The notes beneath the pieces were generated by a model. That model was not told the origin of the DNA and did no database searches. It saw nothing but the letters and a program-made list of their open reading frames with translations. Positions 17,901 to 27,112 of a stretch of DNA of 64,000 nt are shown here, piece by piece. Position 1 is the first letter of the stretch. Each line of letters starts with the position of its first letter. The stretch comes from Mucilaginibacter defluvii (GTDB lineage: Bacteria > Bacteroidota > Bacteroidia > Sphingobacteriales > Sphingobacteriaceae). A program made the translations under genes and the position numbers. The DNA is taken from NCBI RefSeq assembly GCF_039543225.1, contig NZ_BAABJI010000001.1:709193-773192 (forward strand), written 5' to 3'.

Positions 17901-20447
17901 AAGCGGCTGGACATCGTAGAAAAGCCGGCGATATTATCACTCAAAGCCAATGTAACCGAGATTGCAGATACTTACCGCAAAGCGTATCCCAGTGACCGCA
18001 TTCTGGCGCCTACAGAAGAGGATTTCACCCCCAAAAACAGGCAACGTCTTTTTCTTGAGATCAAAAATAATAATTGGGATTGCATCATTATGACGCATGA
18101 CCAGTTTGAAAAAATCCCTCAATCATTGGAAATACAAGTTAAGATATTCAATGCGGAACTCGATAATGTGGAACGCGATCTGGAGACGGTTAAAGACCTT
18201 GGCGGTGAAATTTCTAAAAAGATGCTTAAAGGTCTGCAAACCAGGCAAAATAATTTGGTAGCAAAGCTTCGTACAGCTAAACATAATATCGAAAACAAGC
18301 AGGATAAGGGGATTACATTCCAGCAGACAGCTATAGATCATCTTTTCGTGGATGAGTCGCATAAATTTAAAAACCTGACGTTTACCACCAGGCATAGCCG
18401 CGTAGCGGGTTTGGGTAATATAGAGGGCAGTCAGAAGGCCCTCAACATGCTTTTTGCTGTACGAACGCTGCAGGAAAAGTTCAACGCCGATTTGTGCGTA
18501 ACCTTTTTATCCGGAACGCCGATCAGCAATAGCCTGACCGAGATGTATCTCATCTTTAAGTATTTGCGTCCCAAAGAAATGGAGCGTCAGGGTATTGAAA
18601 ACTTTGACGGTTGGGCCGCAGTTTTTGCGAAAAAGACTACCGAGTTTGAGTTCAGTGTCACTAATGAGATTATAGCGAAGGAGCGATTCCGCCATTTTAT
18701 CAAAGTTCCGGAGCTGGCGCTTTTCTATAACGAAATAACAGATTATAAAACAGCTGTTCATATTCAGCTTGACAAGCCAGGACTGAATGAAATACTATTA
18801 GACATTCAGCCTACGCCGGAACAGTCAGCTTTTATTTTAAAGCTTATTGAATTTGCGCGCACCGGCAATGGTGAACTTATTGGAAGAGGCAGGTTATCGC
18901 CTGAAGAAGATAAAGGCAGAATGCTTATTGCGACCAACGTCGCCAAAAAGATGGCGTTGGATATGCGACTGGTTAGTGAAAGCCGTTACAGAGATCATCC
19001 TGAAAACAAAGTCAGTGTCTGTTGCAGGAAGGTTGCTGAATTATATCGCCAAACCAACGAACATAAAGGCACACAGCTCATATTCTCCGATTTAGGCACA
19101 CCCAAACCGTATGGTTTTAATGTATACGACGCTATCCGCGAAAAACTTGTTCGTGAGTATAATATACCATCTGGTGAAATTGCTTTTATCCATGAGTGGC
19201 CTGCAAAGAAAAAGCCCGAGTTCTTTAAAAAAATGAACAAAGGCGAGATCCGGGTTACCATCGGAAGCACGGAAAAGCTGGGTACAGGAAATAACGTACA
19301 AAAGCGAATTGTCGCCATGCATCACCTGGACATACCCTGGCGACCTTCAGATTTGGAACAGCGCGACGGTCGCGGCGCACGTCCCGGAAATATACTGGCG
19401 AAACAGATCATGGATAACAAAGTGCTCAATTACATCTATGCCACTGTGCAGTCGTTGGACACCTACAAATTCACGCTGCTCAAAAACAAGCAAACATTCA
19501 TCAGCCAGATGAAGAACTGTAAGCTGAATGTGCGCTCAATCGATGAAGGAGCGCTGGATGAAAAAAGCGGAATGAACTTCGCCGAATATATCGCCATTCT
19601 TTCAGGTGATACCACACTACTGGAAAAAGCGAAGCTTGACAAGAAAATCGCTGCTGTTGAGAGCTTAAAGCACGCTTACTACAGAGAAATAAGCAGGACT
19701 AAAACAGATATTTCCTGGAAGCAAAACGAATTAAAATCAAGTCAGGAGACGGTAGAAAAACTTTCAAAAGATTATTCCCTCTACTCGGAGAACCTGATGC
19801 ATGACAAGGATGGAACAAAGTCGAATCCGCTAACTATTCACGGGCTGAAGTCATCCGATCCGGAAATCATAGGGAAACATATACAGCAGCTTGAAGCCAC
19901 TCTTCTTCCTGCAGGGCCGGATAAAGAGATCGGTTTATTATACGGCTTCCGGTTATTTGTATCGGCCAGAAGTTCCCGTATCGGAGAAAATGGAAGGATA
20001 ATAGACCGGGCACATAACTATTTCTATACACAAGGGCCAGGTGATATTAAGTACAGCTTTAATGATGGAACGCCTAACATGGAGAATCCCAAACTGGCAG
20101 CGCGGCATTTTATAAATTCACTTGACCGCATTGAGCGGCTGCTGGAAAAATATGATAACAAAATTCTTGAATTGAAAAGTGAGATTCCTCAACTGGAGAT
20201 TCTTATTACCAAACCTTTTGAGCGGGAAGCGGAACTGGCTGAGATGAAGCAGGCTGTTAGTAAAATGGAGCGCGAGATCGCGCTTGCCATAAAGGAAAAG
20301 CAAGCTGTGCAAACAGGTGCCATCAACCCCGAAGCGATAGCCGCCGAACAAACGGAAAAAGCGGTGAAACCGACCCTCAGCATAGCGGAAAATGTGACCG
20401 CTGAACATCAGTCCATAAGTAAAAAGAAAAAGTCTTTAAGCATTTAA
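14955..20447 (+). CDS. Giant N6-adenine methylase / SNF2-like helicase protein
   Basis: A 1830-residue fusion. The N-terminal part is an N6-type DNA methylase: SAM-binding EPSAGSG starts at residue 131 and the catalytic motif reads NMPFG at 201 (in place of the usual NPPF/Y). The second half is a superfamily 2 helicase: Walker A in DHEVGLGKT (from about 964), DESH box at 1133, SGTPISNSLTEMY near 1190 and the C-terminal motif QRDGRGARPGN near 1470. Coiled-coil stretches fill the end. Similar methylase-helicase proteins travel on plasmids, phages and ICEs and are thought to protect incoming DNA from restriction (compare DarB of phage P1). It lies inside the transfer operon, between traE and traF. 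Confidence 0.88.
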   Translation: MAYNTLHQLRANVSAIKIALEWEAGKVLSEQDILALQRYSGFGGIKAIHYPYSVTEEWQQMGATKADLKLYEDLMQFHEYLERRFSPVEYRNFISSLKDSTLTAFYTPEFVPQVITSVLKRFQINPKRLYEPSAGSGVFIRQAVANFDSLSHVTSVEKDLLTARVLQALNSNYNIPVSTHAMGFEEAPIDDNGKYDLLMSNMPFGNYSVFDAAYPSKDYSGKIHNYFFVKGLDKLADGGLMAYITTDAFLNSRSNYEVRKYLFEQANFVALTVLPDNLMKETGNTEAPNHLLIVQKNLQKTRLSVVEEKLLETVGLQNEYGSYNKNLYINEHPEIVLGTSITAGKNQYGNAHETVWQDGDISGLSESLSQSLALQIIDRIDRSLFNSAQVNMLSTHVGQQLTYMPLPEIKQSAPGLQLGLFDAAPAETVSKVSAYLSSKDKDVVDLSSARIINYIRTKDNPAHESIVCITAKAKSNKQYIYKLVSNVKEITLPSAWLKADGLKAEQQKLADNLAHFEHEFVTDVTAPFAIQFPQNLPVLQDLPSFYKPGTLYIHEGKIGTVADNPKSGAKPVFIADANQPSNTDFYKQYIGIRDRFLTLQNQYSTDNSDNDLRASLNHAYDELVKSVGLLNFPGNRRKVLKDEAFGAVVLASLERRHGNSFEKSDILTGQLNAPLQQFRSDNPVEALASSLNLKNKVDLEYIRLVTNLTDVQVLEQLKFHIYLNPESREWITADDYLSGNVVAKLEAAKRIAEASPEDVHLQESLKAISEVQPEKIPFELLDFNLGERWVPTRLYDEFATELFECPVSIVYLRSVDIFKVSISRTQAKVSSEFAVTCKNGSKVYGDTLLEHALENTSPYFTYEEQVGDKKVRLPDNDAIQLAHEKIETIRQSYIEWLSNIPTQKRQELADLYNDTFNCYVLREYNGSHLTFPGLDLAALGIQELRESQRNACWRIIQNRGALIDHEVGLGKTLLQIITAHEMKRLDIVEKPAILSLKANVTEIADTYRKAYPSDRILAPTEEDFTPKNRQRLFLEIKNNNWDCIIMTHDQFEKIPQSLEIQVKIFNAELDNVERDLETVKDLGGEISKKMLKGLQTRQNNLVAKLRTAKHNIENKQDKGITFQQTAIDHLFVDESHKFKNLTFTTRHSRVAGLGNIEGSQKALNMLFAVRTLQEKFNADLCVTFLSGTPISNSLTEMYLIFKYLRPKEMERQGIENFDGWAAVFAKKTTEFEFSVTNEIIAKERFRHFIKVPELALFYNEITDYKTAVHIQLDKPGLNEILLDIQPTPEQSAFILKLIEFARTGNGELIGRGRLSPEEDKGRMLIATNVAKKMALDMRLVSESRYRDHPENKVSVCCRKVAELYRQTNEHKGTQLIFSDLGTPKPYGFNVYDAIREKLVREYNIPSGEIAFIHEWPAKKKPEFFKKMNKGEIRVTIGSTEKLGTGNNVQKRIVAMHHLDIPWRPSDLEQRDGRGARPGNILAKQIMDNKVLNYIYATVQSLDTYKFTLLKNKQTFISQMKNCKLNVRSIDEGALDEKSGMNFAEYIAILSGDTTLLEKAKLDKKIAAVESLKHAYYREISRTKTDISWKQNELKSSQETVEKLSKDYSLYSENLMHDKDGTKSNPLTIHGLKSSDPEIIGKHIQQLEATLLPAGPDKEIGLLYGFRLFVSARSSRIGENGRIIDRAHNYFYTQGPGDIKYSFNDGTPNMENPKLAARHFINSLDRIERLLEKYDNKILELKSEIPQLEILITKPFEREAELAEMKQAVSKMEREIALAIKEKQAVQTGAINPEAIAAEQTEKAVKPTLSIAENVTAEHQSISKKKKSLSI

Positions 20448-20457
20448 AATTACAGCT

Positions 20458-20778
20458 ATGGCAAGTGTATATCCCATCAATAAGGGAATTAACAAAAGTA
20501 TTGAATTCAAAGGTCTGAAAGCGCAGTATATCTGGTATTTCGGCGCAGGTGTGATCGGTTTAATGATCCTGTTTGCAGCAATGTATATCGCTGGCCTAAA
20601 CACCTTTCTCTGCCTTGCGATCATCCTGTTGCTGGGGACAGGAATGACCATAAAAATTTTCAGCCTAAGTAATAAATATGGCGAGCATGGCATGATGAAA
20701 ATGTACGCCCGCAAGCAGGTGCCCAAAGTACTGCGCTCAAGAAGCAGGAAGATCTTTCTGATGAAAATTCAGGAATAA
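20458..20778 (+). CDS. traF: Conjugative transfer protein TraF (DUF4133)
   Basis: A 106-residue inner-membrane protein with two close membrane helices (about 26-46 and 49-66) and a basic C-terminus. The start (YPINKGINKSIEFKGLKAQYIW) is the DUF4133/TraF signature. It corresponds to the VirB3-like component that accompanies the VirB4-type ATPase encoded next. It begins 10 bp after the methylase-helicase stop. Confidence 0.9.
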   Translation: MASVYPINKGINKSIEFKGLKAQYIWYFGAGVIGLMILFAAMYIAGLNTFLCLAIILLLGTGMTIKIFSLSNKYGEHGMMKMYARKQVPKVLRSRSRKIFLMKIQE

Positions 20779-20813
20779 TCAACAAAAGTGATAACAAGGT
20801 AAATCAAGTGAAG

Positions 20814-23282
20814 ATGGAACAAGTGTTGGATGAATTATTACCGATTATGGATGTGGAACATGACTGCATCCTGAGTAAAATGGGCGATGTGACGATTGCC
20901 TTTAAAGTAGAACTGCCGGAGATATTTACACTTTCGGATCAGGAGTATGAGGCTTTTCACCAGGCATGGGTCAAAGCAATTAAGGTGCTTCCTAAATATA
21001 GTGTACTGCATAAGCAGGATTGGTTTCTGACCACAAATTATAAGGCGGATTTTAAAGCTGCTGATAACAGCTTCCTGAGCCGGAGCAGCGAACAGTTTTT
21101 CAACGAACGCCCTTACCTCGCCCATGATTGCTACCTGTTTTTAACCAAAAAGCCGGTAAACAGGAAGACTGCTACATCGCTGTTCTCTTCGCTCTTGAAA
21201 AAGAGCATCGTTCCTGAGCAGACCTTAAAGCCTCAACAGCTACAGGATTTTATTGGCAGCGCCGGACAGTTTAAACGCATCATGGAGGATTGCGGGTTTG
21301 TAAAGCTGACAAGGCTTACACGCAATGAGCTGATGAGCCAGAGTAGAAAAACAGGGGTAATAGAGAAGTATTGCTATCTCTCGGAACGAAATGATAATTT
21401 CCTGATCAACGACATCAGGTTCGATGATGGCCTGCAGGTCGGTGACAGGCACTGCGAATTGTACACATTGGGTGATGCTGCCGATCTTCCTGCACTTTGC
21501 GGCAGCAGGATCAACTACGACAAGTATTCTACAGACAAAACAAAATTCAGCATCGGCTTTGCTTCAACGCTCGGCCAGTTGTTGCCCTGCAATCACATTC
21601 TCAATCAGTATGTGTTCATTGAGGATGCCCAAAAGACTATTCAGAAGCTGGAAAGTAAACGGCTGCGCCTGCAATCGCTTTCTGCCTATAGCCGGGAGAA
21701 CATGATCTCCCGGGATGCTACCAACGATTTTCTGAACGAGGCCATCAGCCAGCAGCGCCTTCCGGTAAAAGCACATTTCAATGTACTGGTATGGACAGAT
21801 GACAAGGAAGAATTGAAGGGTTTGAAAAATATGGTTTCATCTGCATTGGCACAGATGGATGCAGTGGCAAAACAGGAAACAATTGGTGCACCGCAGATAT
21901 TCTGGGCCGGCATACCTGGCAATGCATCCGACTTTCCGATGAACGACACCTTCGACACATTTGCTGAGCAGGCTACCTGTTTTTTTAATTTGGAGACAGC
22001 TTACCGTTCTTCTATCAGCCCGGTTGGTATCAGGCTAAGTGACCGCCAGTTTGGTCGCCCGGTGCATGTCGATATTTCCGATGAACCGATGGACAAAGGT
22101 ATCTGCACGAATAGGAACAAATTCATACTCGGCCCCAGTGGTTCTGGCAAAAGCTTTTTCACCAATCACATGGTGCGCAGCTATTACGAACAGGGAACGC
22201 ACGTGGTACTTGTTGACGTGGGGCATAGCTATAAAGGGCTATGTGATATGGTTAAAGGGTATTATTTCACCTACACAGAGGACAAACCGATACGGTTCAA
22301 CCCTTTCTATATAGGAAAAGGCGACAGCCTTGATACAGAGAAAAAAGAAAGTATCAAAACCTTGCTGCTGGCACTGTGGAAAAAAGATGACGAAGCGTTC
22401 AGGCGAAGCGAATATGTCGCCTTATCAAATGCGATCACCGGCTATTATCATTTCCTGATCAGAAATGCAGATGTGTTCCCCTGTTTTGACAGCTTTTATG
22501 AGTTTCTGCGGGATGCTTATACAAAAGTGCTGGAAGATGACCGGGTAAAGGAAAAGGATTTTGACGTGGATAATTTCCTGTACGTGCTGCGTCCGTACTA
22601 CAAAGGCGGTGAGTTTGACTATTTGTTGAATGCCACAGAAAATCTGGACCTCCTGCAAGAACGGTTTATTGTATTTGAGCTGGACAATATAAAGGATCAT
22701 CCGATACTCTTTCCGGTCGTGACCATCATCATCATGGAGGTCTTCATCAACAAAATGCGCAAGATGAAGGGCGTGCGTAAAATGATTTTAATTGAAGAAG
22801 CCTGGAAAGCGCTGATGAAGGAAGGTTTCGCTGAATACATTAAATACCTCTTTAAGACCGTGCGCAAGTTCTTTGGAGAAGCCATCGTGGTTACCCAGGA
22901 AGTGGAAGATATTATTTCCTCACCGGTTGTAAAGCAGGCCATCATCAACAACAGCGACTGCAAGATCCTGCTTGACCAAAGTAAGTATCAGAATAAGTTC
23001 GACCAGATACAGGAATTACTCGGCCTTACTGAAAAAGAGAAAGCGCTGGTACTCTCCGTCAACAAGGCAAATGATCCGGCGAGAAAATACAAGGAAGTAT
23101 TTATCAGCCTGGGCGGAGTGCTGTCAAGGGTGTACCGCACAGAAGTAAGCCTTGAAGAATACCTGGCTTACACAACTGAGCAGAAAGAGAAGGTTAAGCT
23201 GATGGAATACGCTGAAAAATTCGGCGGTGATTTGAGAAAAGGTATTGCTGCTATGGCAGCGGATTTAAGAATGGCAAGCTAA
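20814..23282 (+). CDS. traG: Conjugation ATPase TraG (VirB4 family)
   Basis: Cytoplasmic ATPase that powers the type IV secretion channel, about 822 residues. I prefer the ATG at 20814; a GTG two codons upstream (20808) is possible. Walker A is GPSGSGKS at residues 440-447 and Walker B lies in MILIEEAWKAL (about 659-669), followed by VTQEVEDI. The N-terminal half is the TraG_N domain of Bacteroidetes elements. Despite the name it is a VirB4 homologue and not the coupling protein, which is not found in this window. Confidence 0.95.
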   Translation: MEQVLDELLPIMDVEHDCILSKMGDVTIAFKVELPEIFTLSDQEYEAFHQAWVKAIKVLPKYSVLHKQDWFLTTNYKADFKAADNSFLSRSSEQFFNERPYLAHDCYLFLTKKPVNRKTATSLFSSLLKKSIVPEQTLKPQQLQDFIGSAGQFKRIMEDCGFVKLTRLTRNELMSQSRKTGVIEKYCYLSERNDNFLINDIRFDDGLQVGDRHCELYTLGDAADLPALCGSRINYDKYSTDKTKFSIGFASTLGQLLPCNHILNQYVFIEDAQKTIQKLESKRLRLQSLSAYSRENMISRDATNDFLNEAISQQRLPVKAHFNVLVWTDDKEELKGLKNMVSSALAQMDAVAKQETIGAPQIFWAGIPGNASDFPMNDTFDTFAEQATCFFNLETAYRSSISPVGIRLSDRQFGRPVHVDISDEPMDKGICTNRNKFILGPSGSGKSFFTNHMVRSYYEQGTHVVLVDVGHSYKGLCDMVKGYYFTYTEDKPIRFNPFYIGKGDSLDTEKKESIKTLLLALWKKDDEAFRRSEYVALSNAITGYYHFLIRNADVFPCFDSFYEFLRDAYTKVLEDDRVKEKDFDVDNFLYVLRPYYKGGEFDYLLNATENLDLLQERFIVFELDNIKDHPILFPVVTIIIMEVFINKMRKMKGVRKMILIEEAWKALMKEGFAEYIKYLFKTVRKFFGEAIVVTQEVEDIISSPVVKQAIINNSDCKILLDQSKYQNKFDQIQELLGLTEKEKALVLSVNKANDPARKYKEVFISLGGVLSRVYRTEVSLEEYLAYTTEQKEKVKLMEYAEKFGGDLRKGIAAMAADLRMAS

Positions 23283-23293
23283 AGGAGGTCACC

Positions 23294-23977
23294 ATGAAAC
23301 GAAGTATCAAAATGACAGTACTGGTGTTTGTTGCCAGTATTGTCCTGTTTCCAACAAGACAGGCTGTTGCGCAGATACCTGTTGCTGACGTAATCGCAGG
23401 AGCCATAAAGCGTGTTATAAAAGCTGTAGACCTGCAGATTCAACGGCAGCAGAATAAAGTGATCTGGCTGCAGAATGCCCAGAAGACACTTGAAAATACC
23501 ATGTCAAAGCTCAAGCTCGATGAGATCACAGGGTGGGTAGAAAAGCAAAAAACACTCTACCAGGACTATTATGATGAACTTTGGAAGGTCAAGGCGATCA
23601 TTGCCTACTACCAGCGCATCCGCGACATCGTGGACAAGCAGGTCAGATTGGTTCGGGAATATCAAAGAGCATGGGGTCTGTTACGACAGGATGATCATTT
23701 TAATCCTGGCGAGATTGACTACATGGGCAAAGTGTACAGCGGCATACTAAGTGAAACAGGAAAAAACATCGATCAGATGATGATGATCGTTAACTCTTTC
23801 CAAACGCAGATGAGCGATGCGAAGCGCATGGAACTGATCAACCAGGCGGCAGACCAGATCGACCAGAACTATAGTGATCTTAAAGAATTTAATCGTCAGA
23901 ATATGTTGCTTAGCCTGCAACGTGCGAAGTCGGCCAACGACGCTGCGGCCATCCGGCAGCTGTATAATATTCAGTAA
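23294..23977 (+). CDS. Periplasmic conjugation protein, TraI-like (first of three paralogues)
   Basis: A 227-residue exported protein with a signal peptide ending near AVAQ and an otherwise helical, coiled-coil-prone body, as in VirB5-like adhesin/assembly factors and the DUF4141/TraI proteins of CTnDOT-type elements. Its second half (GEIDYMGKVYSGIL...DQNYSDLKEFNRQN...NDAAAIRQLYNIQ) aligns by eye with the next two genes, so the three are tandem paralogues. A strong AAAGGAGG-type ribosome-binding site precedes the start at 23294, unusual in this genome. Confidence 0.8.
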   Translation: MKRSIKMTVLVFVASIVLFPTRQAVAQIPVADVIAGAIKRVIKAVDLQIQRQQNKVIWLQNAQKTLENTMSKLKLDEITGWVEKQKTLYQDYYDELWKVKAIIAYYQRIRDIVDKQVRLVREYQRAWGLLRQDDHFNPGEIDYMGKVYSGILSETGKNIDQMMMIVNSFQTQMSDAKRMELINQAADQIDQNYSDLKEFNRQNMLLSLQRAKSANDAAAIRQLYNIQ

Positions 23978-23994
23978 CATTTAAATAAAGCATT

Positions 23995-24633
23995 ATGAAA
24001 GTCACAATGGTAATACTATTGATATGCGCCGCCTGCGCCTGCGCAAAAGGTCAGACCTTCAGCGAGTGGTTTAAGCAGAACAAGACCCAAAAAAAATACC
24101 TGTTACAGCAGATTGCTGCGCTCCAGGTGTATGCCTCCTATCTGCGACAGGGGTATCAAATTGCACAGGATGGCATACACACGGTACGGGATTTCAAAAA
24201 CGGGGAGTTCCACCTGCACACGGATTATTACAATGCCTTAAAAAAGGTAAACCCTGCTATCAGGAATGATCCCCGGGTAAAGGCTATCGTACAATATCAG
24301 GAACAGATCCTTGTCTTATGTTCTGAAACGAAAAATCAGTTTAATGACAGTGAGGCCATGACTGAAGGGGAAATAGCTTATGTCAACCGGACATTTGAAC
24401 GCCTGCTGAGTAATTGCTCAGGACTGATAGAAGACTTGAATTATGTGATGACCAATGGCACTTATGAAATGAAGGACGATGAAAGGTTGAAGCGTACCCA
24501 GATCATCTATGCTCAAATGCAAAGTAATTACAAGTTCATCAGGTCGTTCGCAGGCAGCGCAAAAACGCTCGCGGCTGCCCGCATAAGAGATAAGGAAGAT
24601 ATTCAAAGAAGAAAAATAATCACCGCAAACTAA
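23995..24633 (+). CDS. Periplasmic conjugation protein (second paralogue)
   Basis: A 212-residue exported, helical protein with a signal peptide (VILLICAACACAKGQ). It contains GEIAYVNRTFERLL and DDERLKRTQIIYAQMQSNYKFIRSF, which match GEIDYMGKVYSGIL and the equivalent helices of the upstream gene and DEIAYLGRTYNNLI of the downstream one. It starts 17 bp after its neighbour. It is probably a structural part of the periplasmic section of the channel or pilus. Two cysteines in the mature part (about 104 and 139) could form a disulfide. Confidence 0.75.
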   Translation: MKVTMVILLICAACACAKGQTFSEWFKQNKTQKKYLLQQIAALQVYASYLRQGYQIAQDGIHTVRDFKNGEFHLHTDYYNALKKVNPAIRNDPRVKAIVQYQEQILVLCSETKNQFNDSEAMTEGEIAYVNRTFERLLSNCSGLIEDLNYVMTNGTYEMKDDERLKRTQIIYAQMQSNYKFIRSFAGSAKTLAAARIRDKEDIQRRKIITAN

Positions 24634-24639
24634 ATCCGT

Positions 24640-25263
24640 ATGAAAAAATATGCAATCGGGGTACTGCTGTTTATAATGGCTGGAACGGTCAAAGCCCAGG
24701 ATCAGGAAATACAGCAACTGCTGCTCAATGTTGAAAAGCTGGCGCAGTTCAAAAGCATTCTGGCGGATATGAAGAAGGGTTATGAGGTAGTAAGTACCGG
24801 CTATAACAAAGTAAGGGATATCAGCCAGGGTAATTTCTCCTTACATAAAACTTTTCTTGACGGGCTGTTAGCGGTGAGTCCTGCAGTCAGGAATTACCGC
24901 AAAGTCGGTGAGATTGTTTCCTATCAACTAAAGTTGGTCAGTGAATACCACACAGCATTCGACCGTTTTAAAACAGATAACAATTTCGCCCCTGACGAAA
25001 TAGCTTACCTGGGCCGGACCTATAATAACCTCATTGACCAAAGCCTCAAGAACCTGAATGAACTTTTCAATGTGGTCACGGCAGGTAAAATGCGTATGAC
25101 AGATGATGAACGTATCGCAGCTATAGACAGGATACATGCGGATATGCAGGATAAACTCATGTTTCTGCGAACATTCAACAAATCGACGACCGTGCTGCAA
25201 ATGCAGCGGCTAAAAGAGCGGAACGATGCGCAGGCTATGCGGAAGATACACGGTATAAACTAA
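24640..25263 (+). CDS. Periplasmic conjugation protein (third paralogue)
   Basis: A 207-residue exported helical protein, signal peptide ending at VKAQ. It shares DEIAYLGRTYNNLI, DDERIAAIDRIHADMQDKLMFLRTF and the end ERNDAQAMRKIHGIN with the two preceding genes and is the closer relative of the second one. In databases this group is often labelled as TerB-like or as conjugal transfer protein; I see no tellurite-resistance features. It starts only 6 bp after the preceding stop, within the same operon. Confidence 0.75.
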   Translation: MKKYAIGVLLFIMAGTVKAQDQEIQQLLLNVEKLAQFKSILADMKKGYEVVSTGYNKVRDISQGNFSLHKTFLDGLLAVSPAVRNYRKVGEIVSYQLKLVSEYHTAFDRFKTDNNFAPDEIAYLGRTYNNLIDQSLKNLNELFNVVTAGKMRMTDDERIAAIDRIHADMQDKLMFLRTFNKSTTVLQMQRLKERNDAQAMRKIHGIN

Positions 25264-25275
25264 AAACAGAGGAGT

Positions 25276-26469
25276 ATGAAACAGTGTGTAAGAGCCACAA
25301 TTATTGTGGCGGTGGGGATGCTTTTTCCTCTATTATCAAAAGCGCAAAGTGTGGCCGGTGAGATCAACAGCCTGCACGGGGTCCTGGACCAGCTATATGA
25401 ACAGATGATGCCTAAGTGCACAAAATTAATTTCCGTGGGTCAGGGTATTGCAGGCTTTGCCGCCATCTGGTATATCTCCTCACGTATATGGCGGCATATT
25501 GCCAATGCTGAACCAATCGACTTTTATCCGTTGTTCAGGCCGTTTGTACTTGGATTCGCTATTATGATCTTTCCACAGGTTGTTGCGATGATCAATGGGG
25601 TATTGAAGCCTACCGTGAGTGCGACTGCTGAAATGGTGCATGACAGTGATAAAGCAATTGCTGTCCTGCTGCAAAAAAAAGAAGAGGCGATAAAAACGAC
25701 CGATACATGGCAAATGTATGTCGGTGAGAACGGCGAAGGTGACCGTGACAAATGGTACAAGTATACTCATGATGGTGAAGATCCTTCCGGTGAGGGCTTT
25801 TTTGACAGTATCGGCAACGATGTAAAGTTTGCCATGTCAAAAGCTTATTACGGGTTTAAAAACTCTATTAAGGAATGGATGAGCGAAGTTCTGCGGGTTC
25901 TCTTCGAGGCTGCTGCCCTATGCATTAACACGCTGCGAACGTTTCAGCTGATCGTCCTTGCCATCCTTGGTCCGCTCGTCTTCGGATTTGCGGTCTTTGA
26001 CGGCTTTCAGCATACGCTGACCTCGTGGATTGCACGATACGTAAACATCTTCTTGTGGCTGCCGGTAGCCAATATATTCGGTTCCATTATCGGTACGGTG
26101 CAGGAGCTGATGCTGCAGGCCGATATTGCTCAGATACAACAGACCGGTGACACATTCTTCAGTTCAACGGATGTCGCATACCTCGCATTTCTCATCATTG
26201 GCATAGTTGGATATTTCACAGTCCCATCGGTTGCCAATTTCATTATCAATGCCGGTGGTATGGGCGCATTCGGGCAAAAGGTGACCAGTATAACCCAAAG
26301 TGTTTCTACTTCCACATCCAATGCAGCCGGAGCAGTTGCAAGCAGGGCGGAAAACGGAGCATTCAACATGATCAATACTCCTAAATATGTTATGGATGGC
26401 TACCATAGTACAGGTAATGCCAACAACGAAGGCGGATATAACCACAATAAACTATCTGGTAAATCATAA
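25276..26469 (+). CDS. traJ: Conjugative transfer protein TraJ (VirB6-like)
   Basis: A 397-residue polytopic inner-membrane protein with a signal peptide (LLSKAQ) and about six further hydrophobic helices, among them IAGFAAIWYISSRIW, LFRPFVLGFAIMIFPQVVAMINGV, and LIVLAILGPLVFGFAVF. The pattern of a helical N-terminus, a hydrophilic loop (about 120-195) and a cluster of C-terminal helices is that of TraJ of CTnDOT-type elements, the VirB6-like channel protein. The C-terminus is Gly/Asn/Ser-rich and probably disordered. Confidence 0.9.
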   Translation: MKQCVRATIIVAVGMLFPLLSKAQSVAGEINSLHGVLDQLYEQMMPKCTKLISVGQGIAGFAAIWYISSRIWRHIANAEPIDFYPLFRPFVLGFAIMIFPQVVAMINGVLKPTVSATAEMVHDSDKAIAVLLQKKEEAIKTTDTWQMYVGENGEGDRDKWYKYTHDGEDPSGEGFFDSIGNDVKFAMSKAYYGFKNSIKEWMSEVLRVLFEAAALCINTLRTFQLIVLAILGPLVFGFAVFDGFQHTLTSWIARYVNIFLWLPVANIFGSIIGTVQELMLQADIAQIQQTGDTFFSSTDVAYLAFLIIGIVGYFTVPSVANFIINAGGMGAFGQKVTSITQSVSTSTSNAAGAVASRAENGAFNMINTPKYVMDGYHSTGNANNEGGYNHNKLSGKS

Positions 26470-26480
26470 ATTTTTAAGTC

Positions 26481-27098
26481 ATGTTCAGTAAAATGAAAAA
26501 TATAGATACCGCATTCAGACATGTGCGGACCTTCACTATAGCAGTTATAGCCTGTTCGCTGCTATTCAGTTGCTTTATTGCCTACAAAAGCTTTATGCTG
26601 GTCAGTGAAACCAATAGTAAAGTATATATCCTCGCTAATGGCAAAGCCCTGGAAGCTGTAGCAGCAGACCGGAAGGACAATATCCCGGTTGAGGCAAGGG
26701 ATCACGTCAAGTCATTTCACCAGCATTTCTTCACGCTTGACCCTGATGACAAGGTGATCAAAGCGAATGTTACAAGGTCACTATACCTGGCGGATGGCAG
26801 TGCAAAAAGAGAATATGATAATCTACAGGAGAACGGTTATTATTCCAATATCATCTCCGGTAATATCAGCCAGACTATCACGGTTGACAGTGTGGCTGTA
26901 GACATGAAAGCTTACCCTTATTACTTCAGGTGCTTTTCAGTACAACACCTTGTCAGACCGACCAGTAACGTTGACAGATCACTTATTACAGAGGGCTACC
27001 TGCGCAATGTATCCCGCAGCGATAATAACCCGCACGGGTTCCTGATCGAACGATGGAAGACAATTGACAATAAAGACATCAAAATAGAGAACAGGTAG
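26481..27098 (+). CDS. traK: Conjugative transfer protein TraK (VirB8-like)
   Basis: A 205-residue bitopic inner-membrane protein with a short N-terminal tail, one membrane helix (about 18-38) and a periplasmic domain. The start MKNIDTAFRHVRTFTI and FHQHFFTLDPDDKVIKANVTRSLYLAD are typical of TraK of Bacteroidetes conjugative elements, the VirB8-like scaffold. It lies 11 bp after traJ, in canonical order. Confidence 0.92.
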   Translation: MFSKMKNIDTAFRHVRTFTIAVIACSLLFSCFIAYKSFMLVSETNSKVYILANGKALEAVAADRKDNIPVEARDHVKSFHQHFFTLDPDDKVIKANVTRSLYLADGSAKREYDNLQENGYYSNIISGNISQTITVDSVAVDMKAYPYYFRCFSVQHLVRPTSNVDRSLITEGYLRNVSRSDNNPHGFLIERWKTIDNKDIKIENR

Positions 27099-27112
27099 AA
27101 AACAGTTAGGCT

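Noticed and set aside
24640..25263. TerB tellurite-resistance gene
   Set aside because: The protein is exported and paralogous to its two neighbours in a conjugation operon; the TerB acidic metal-binding pattern is not visible.
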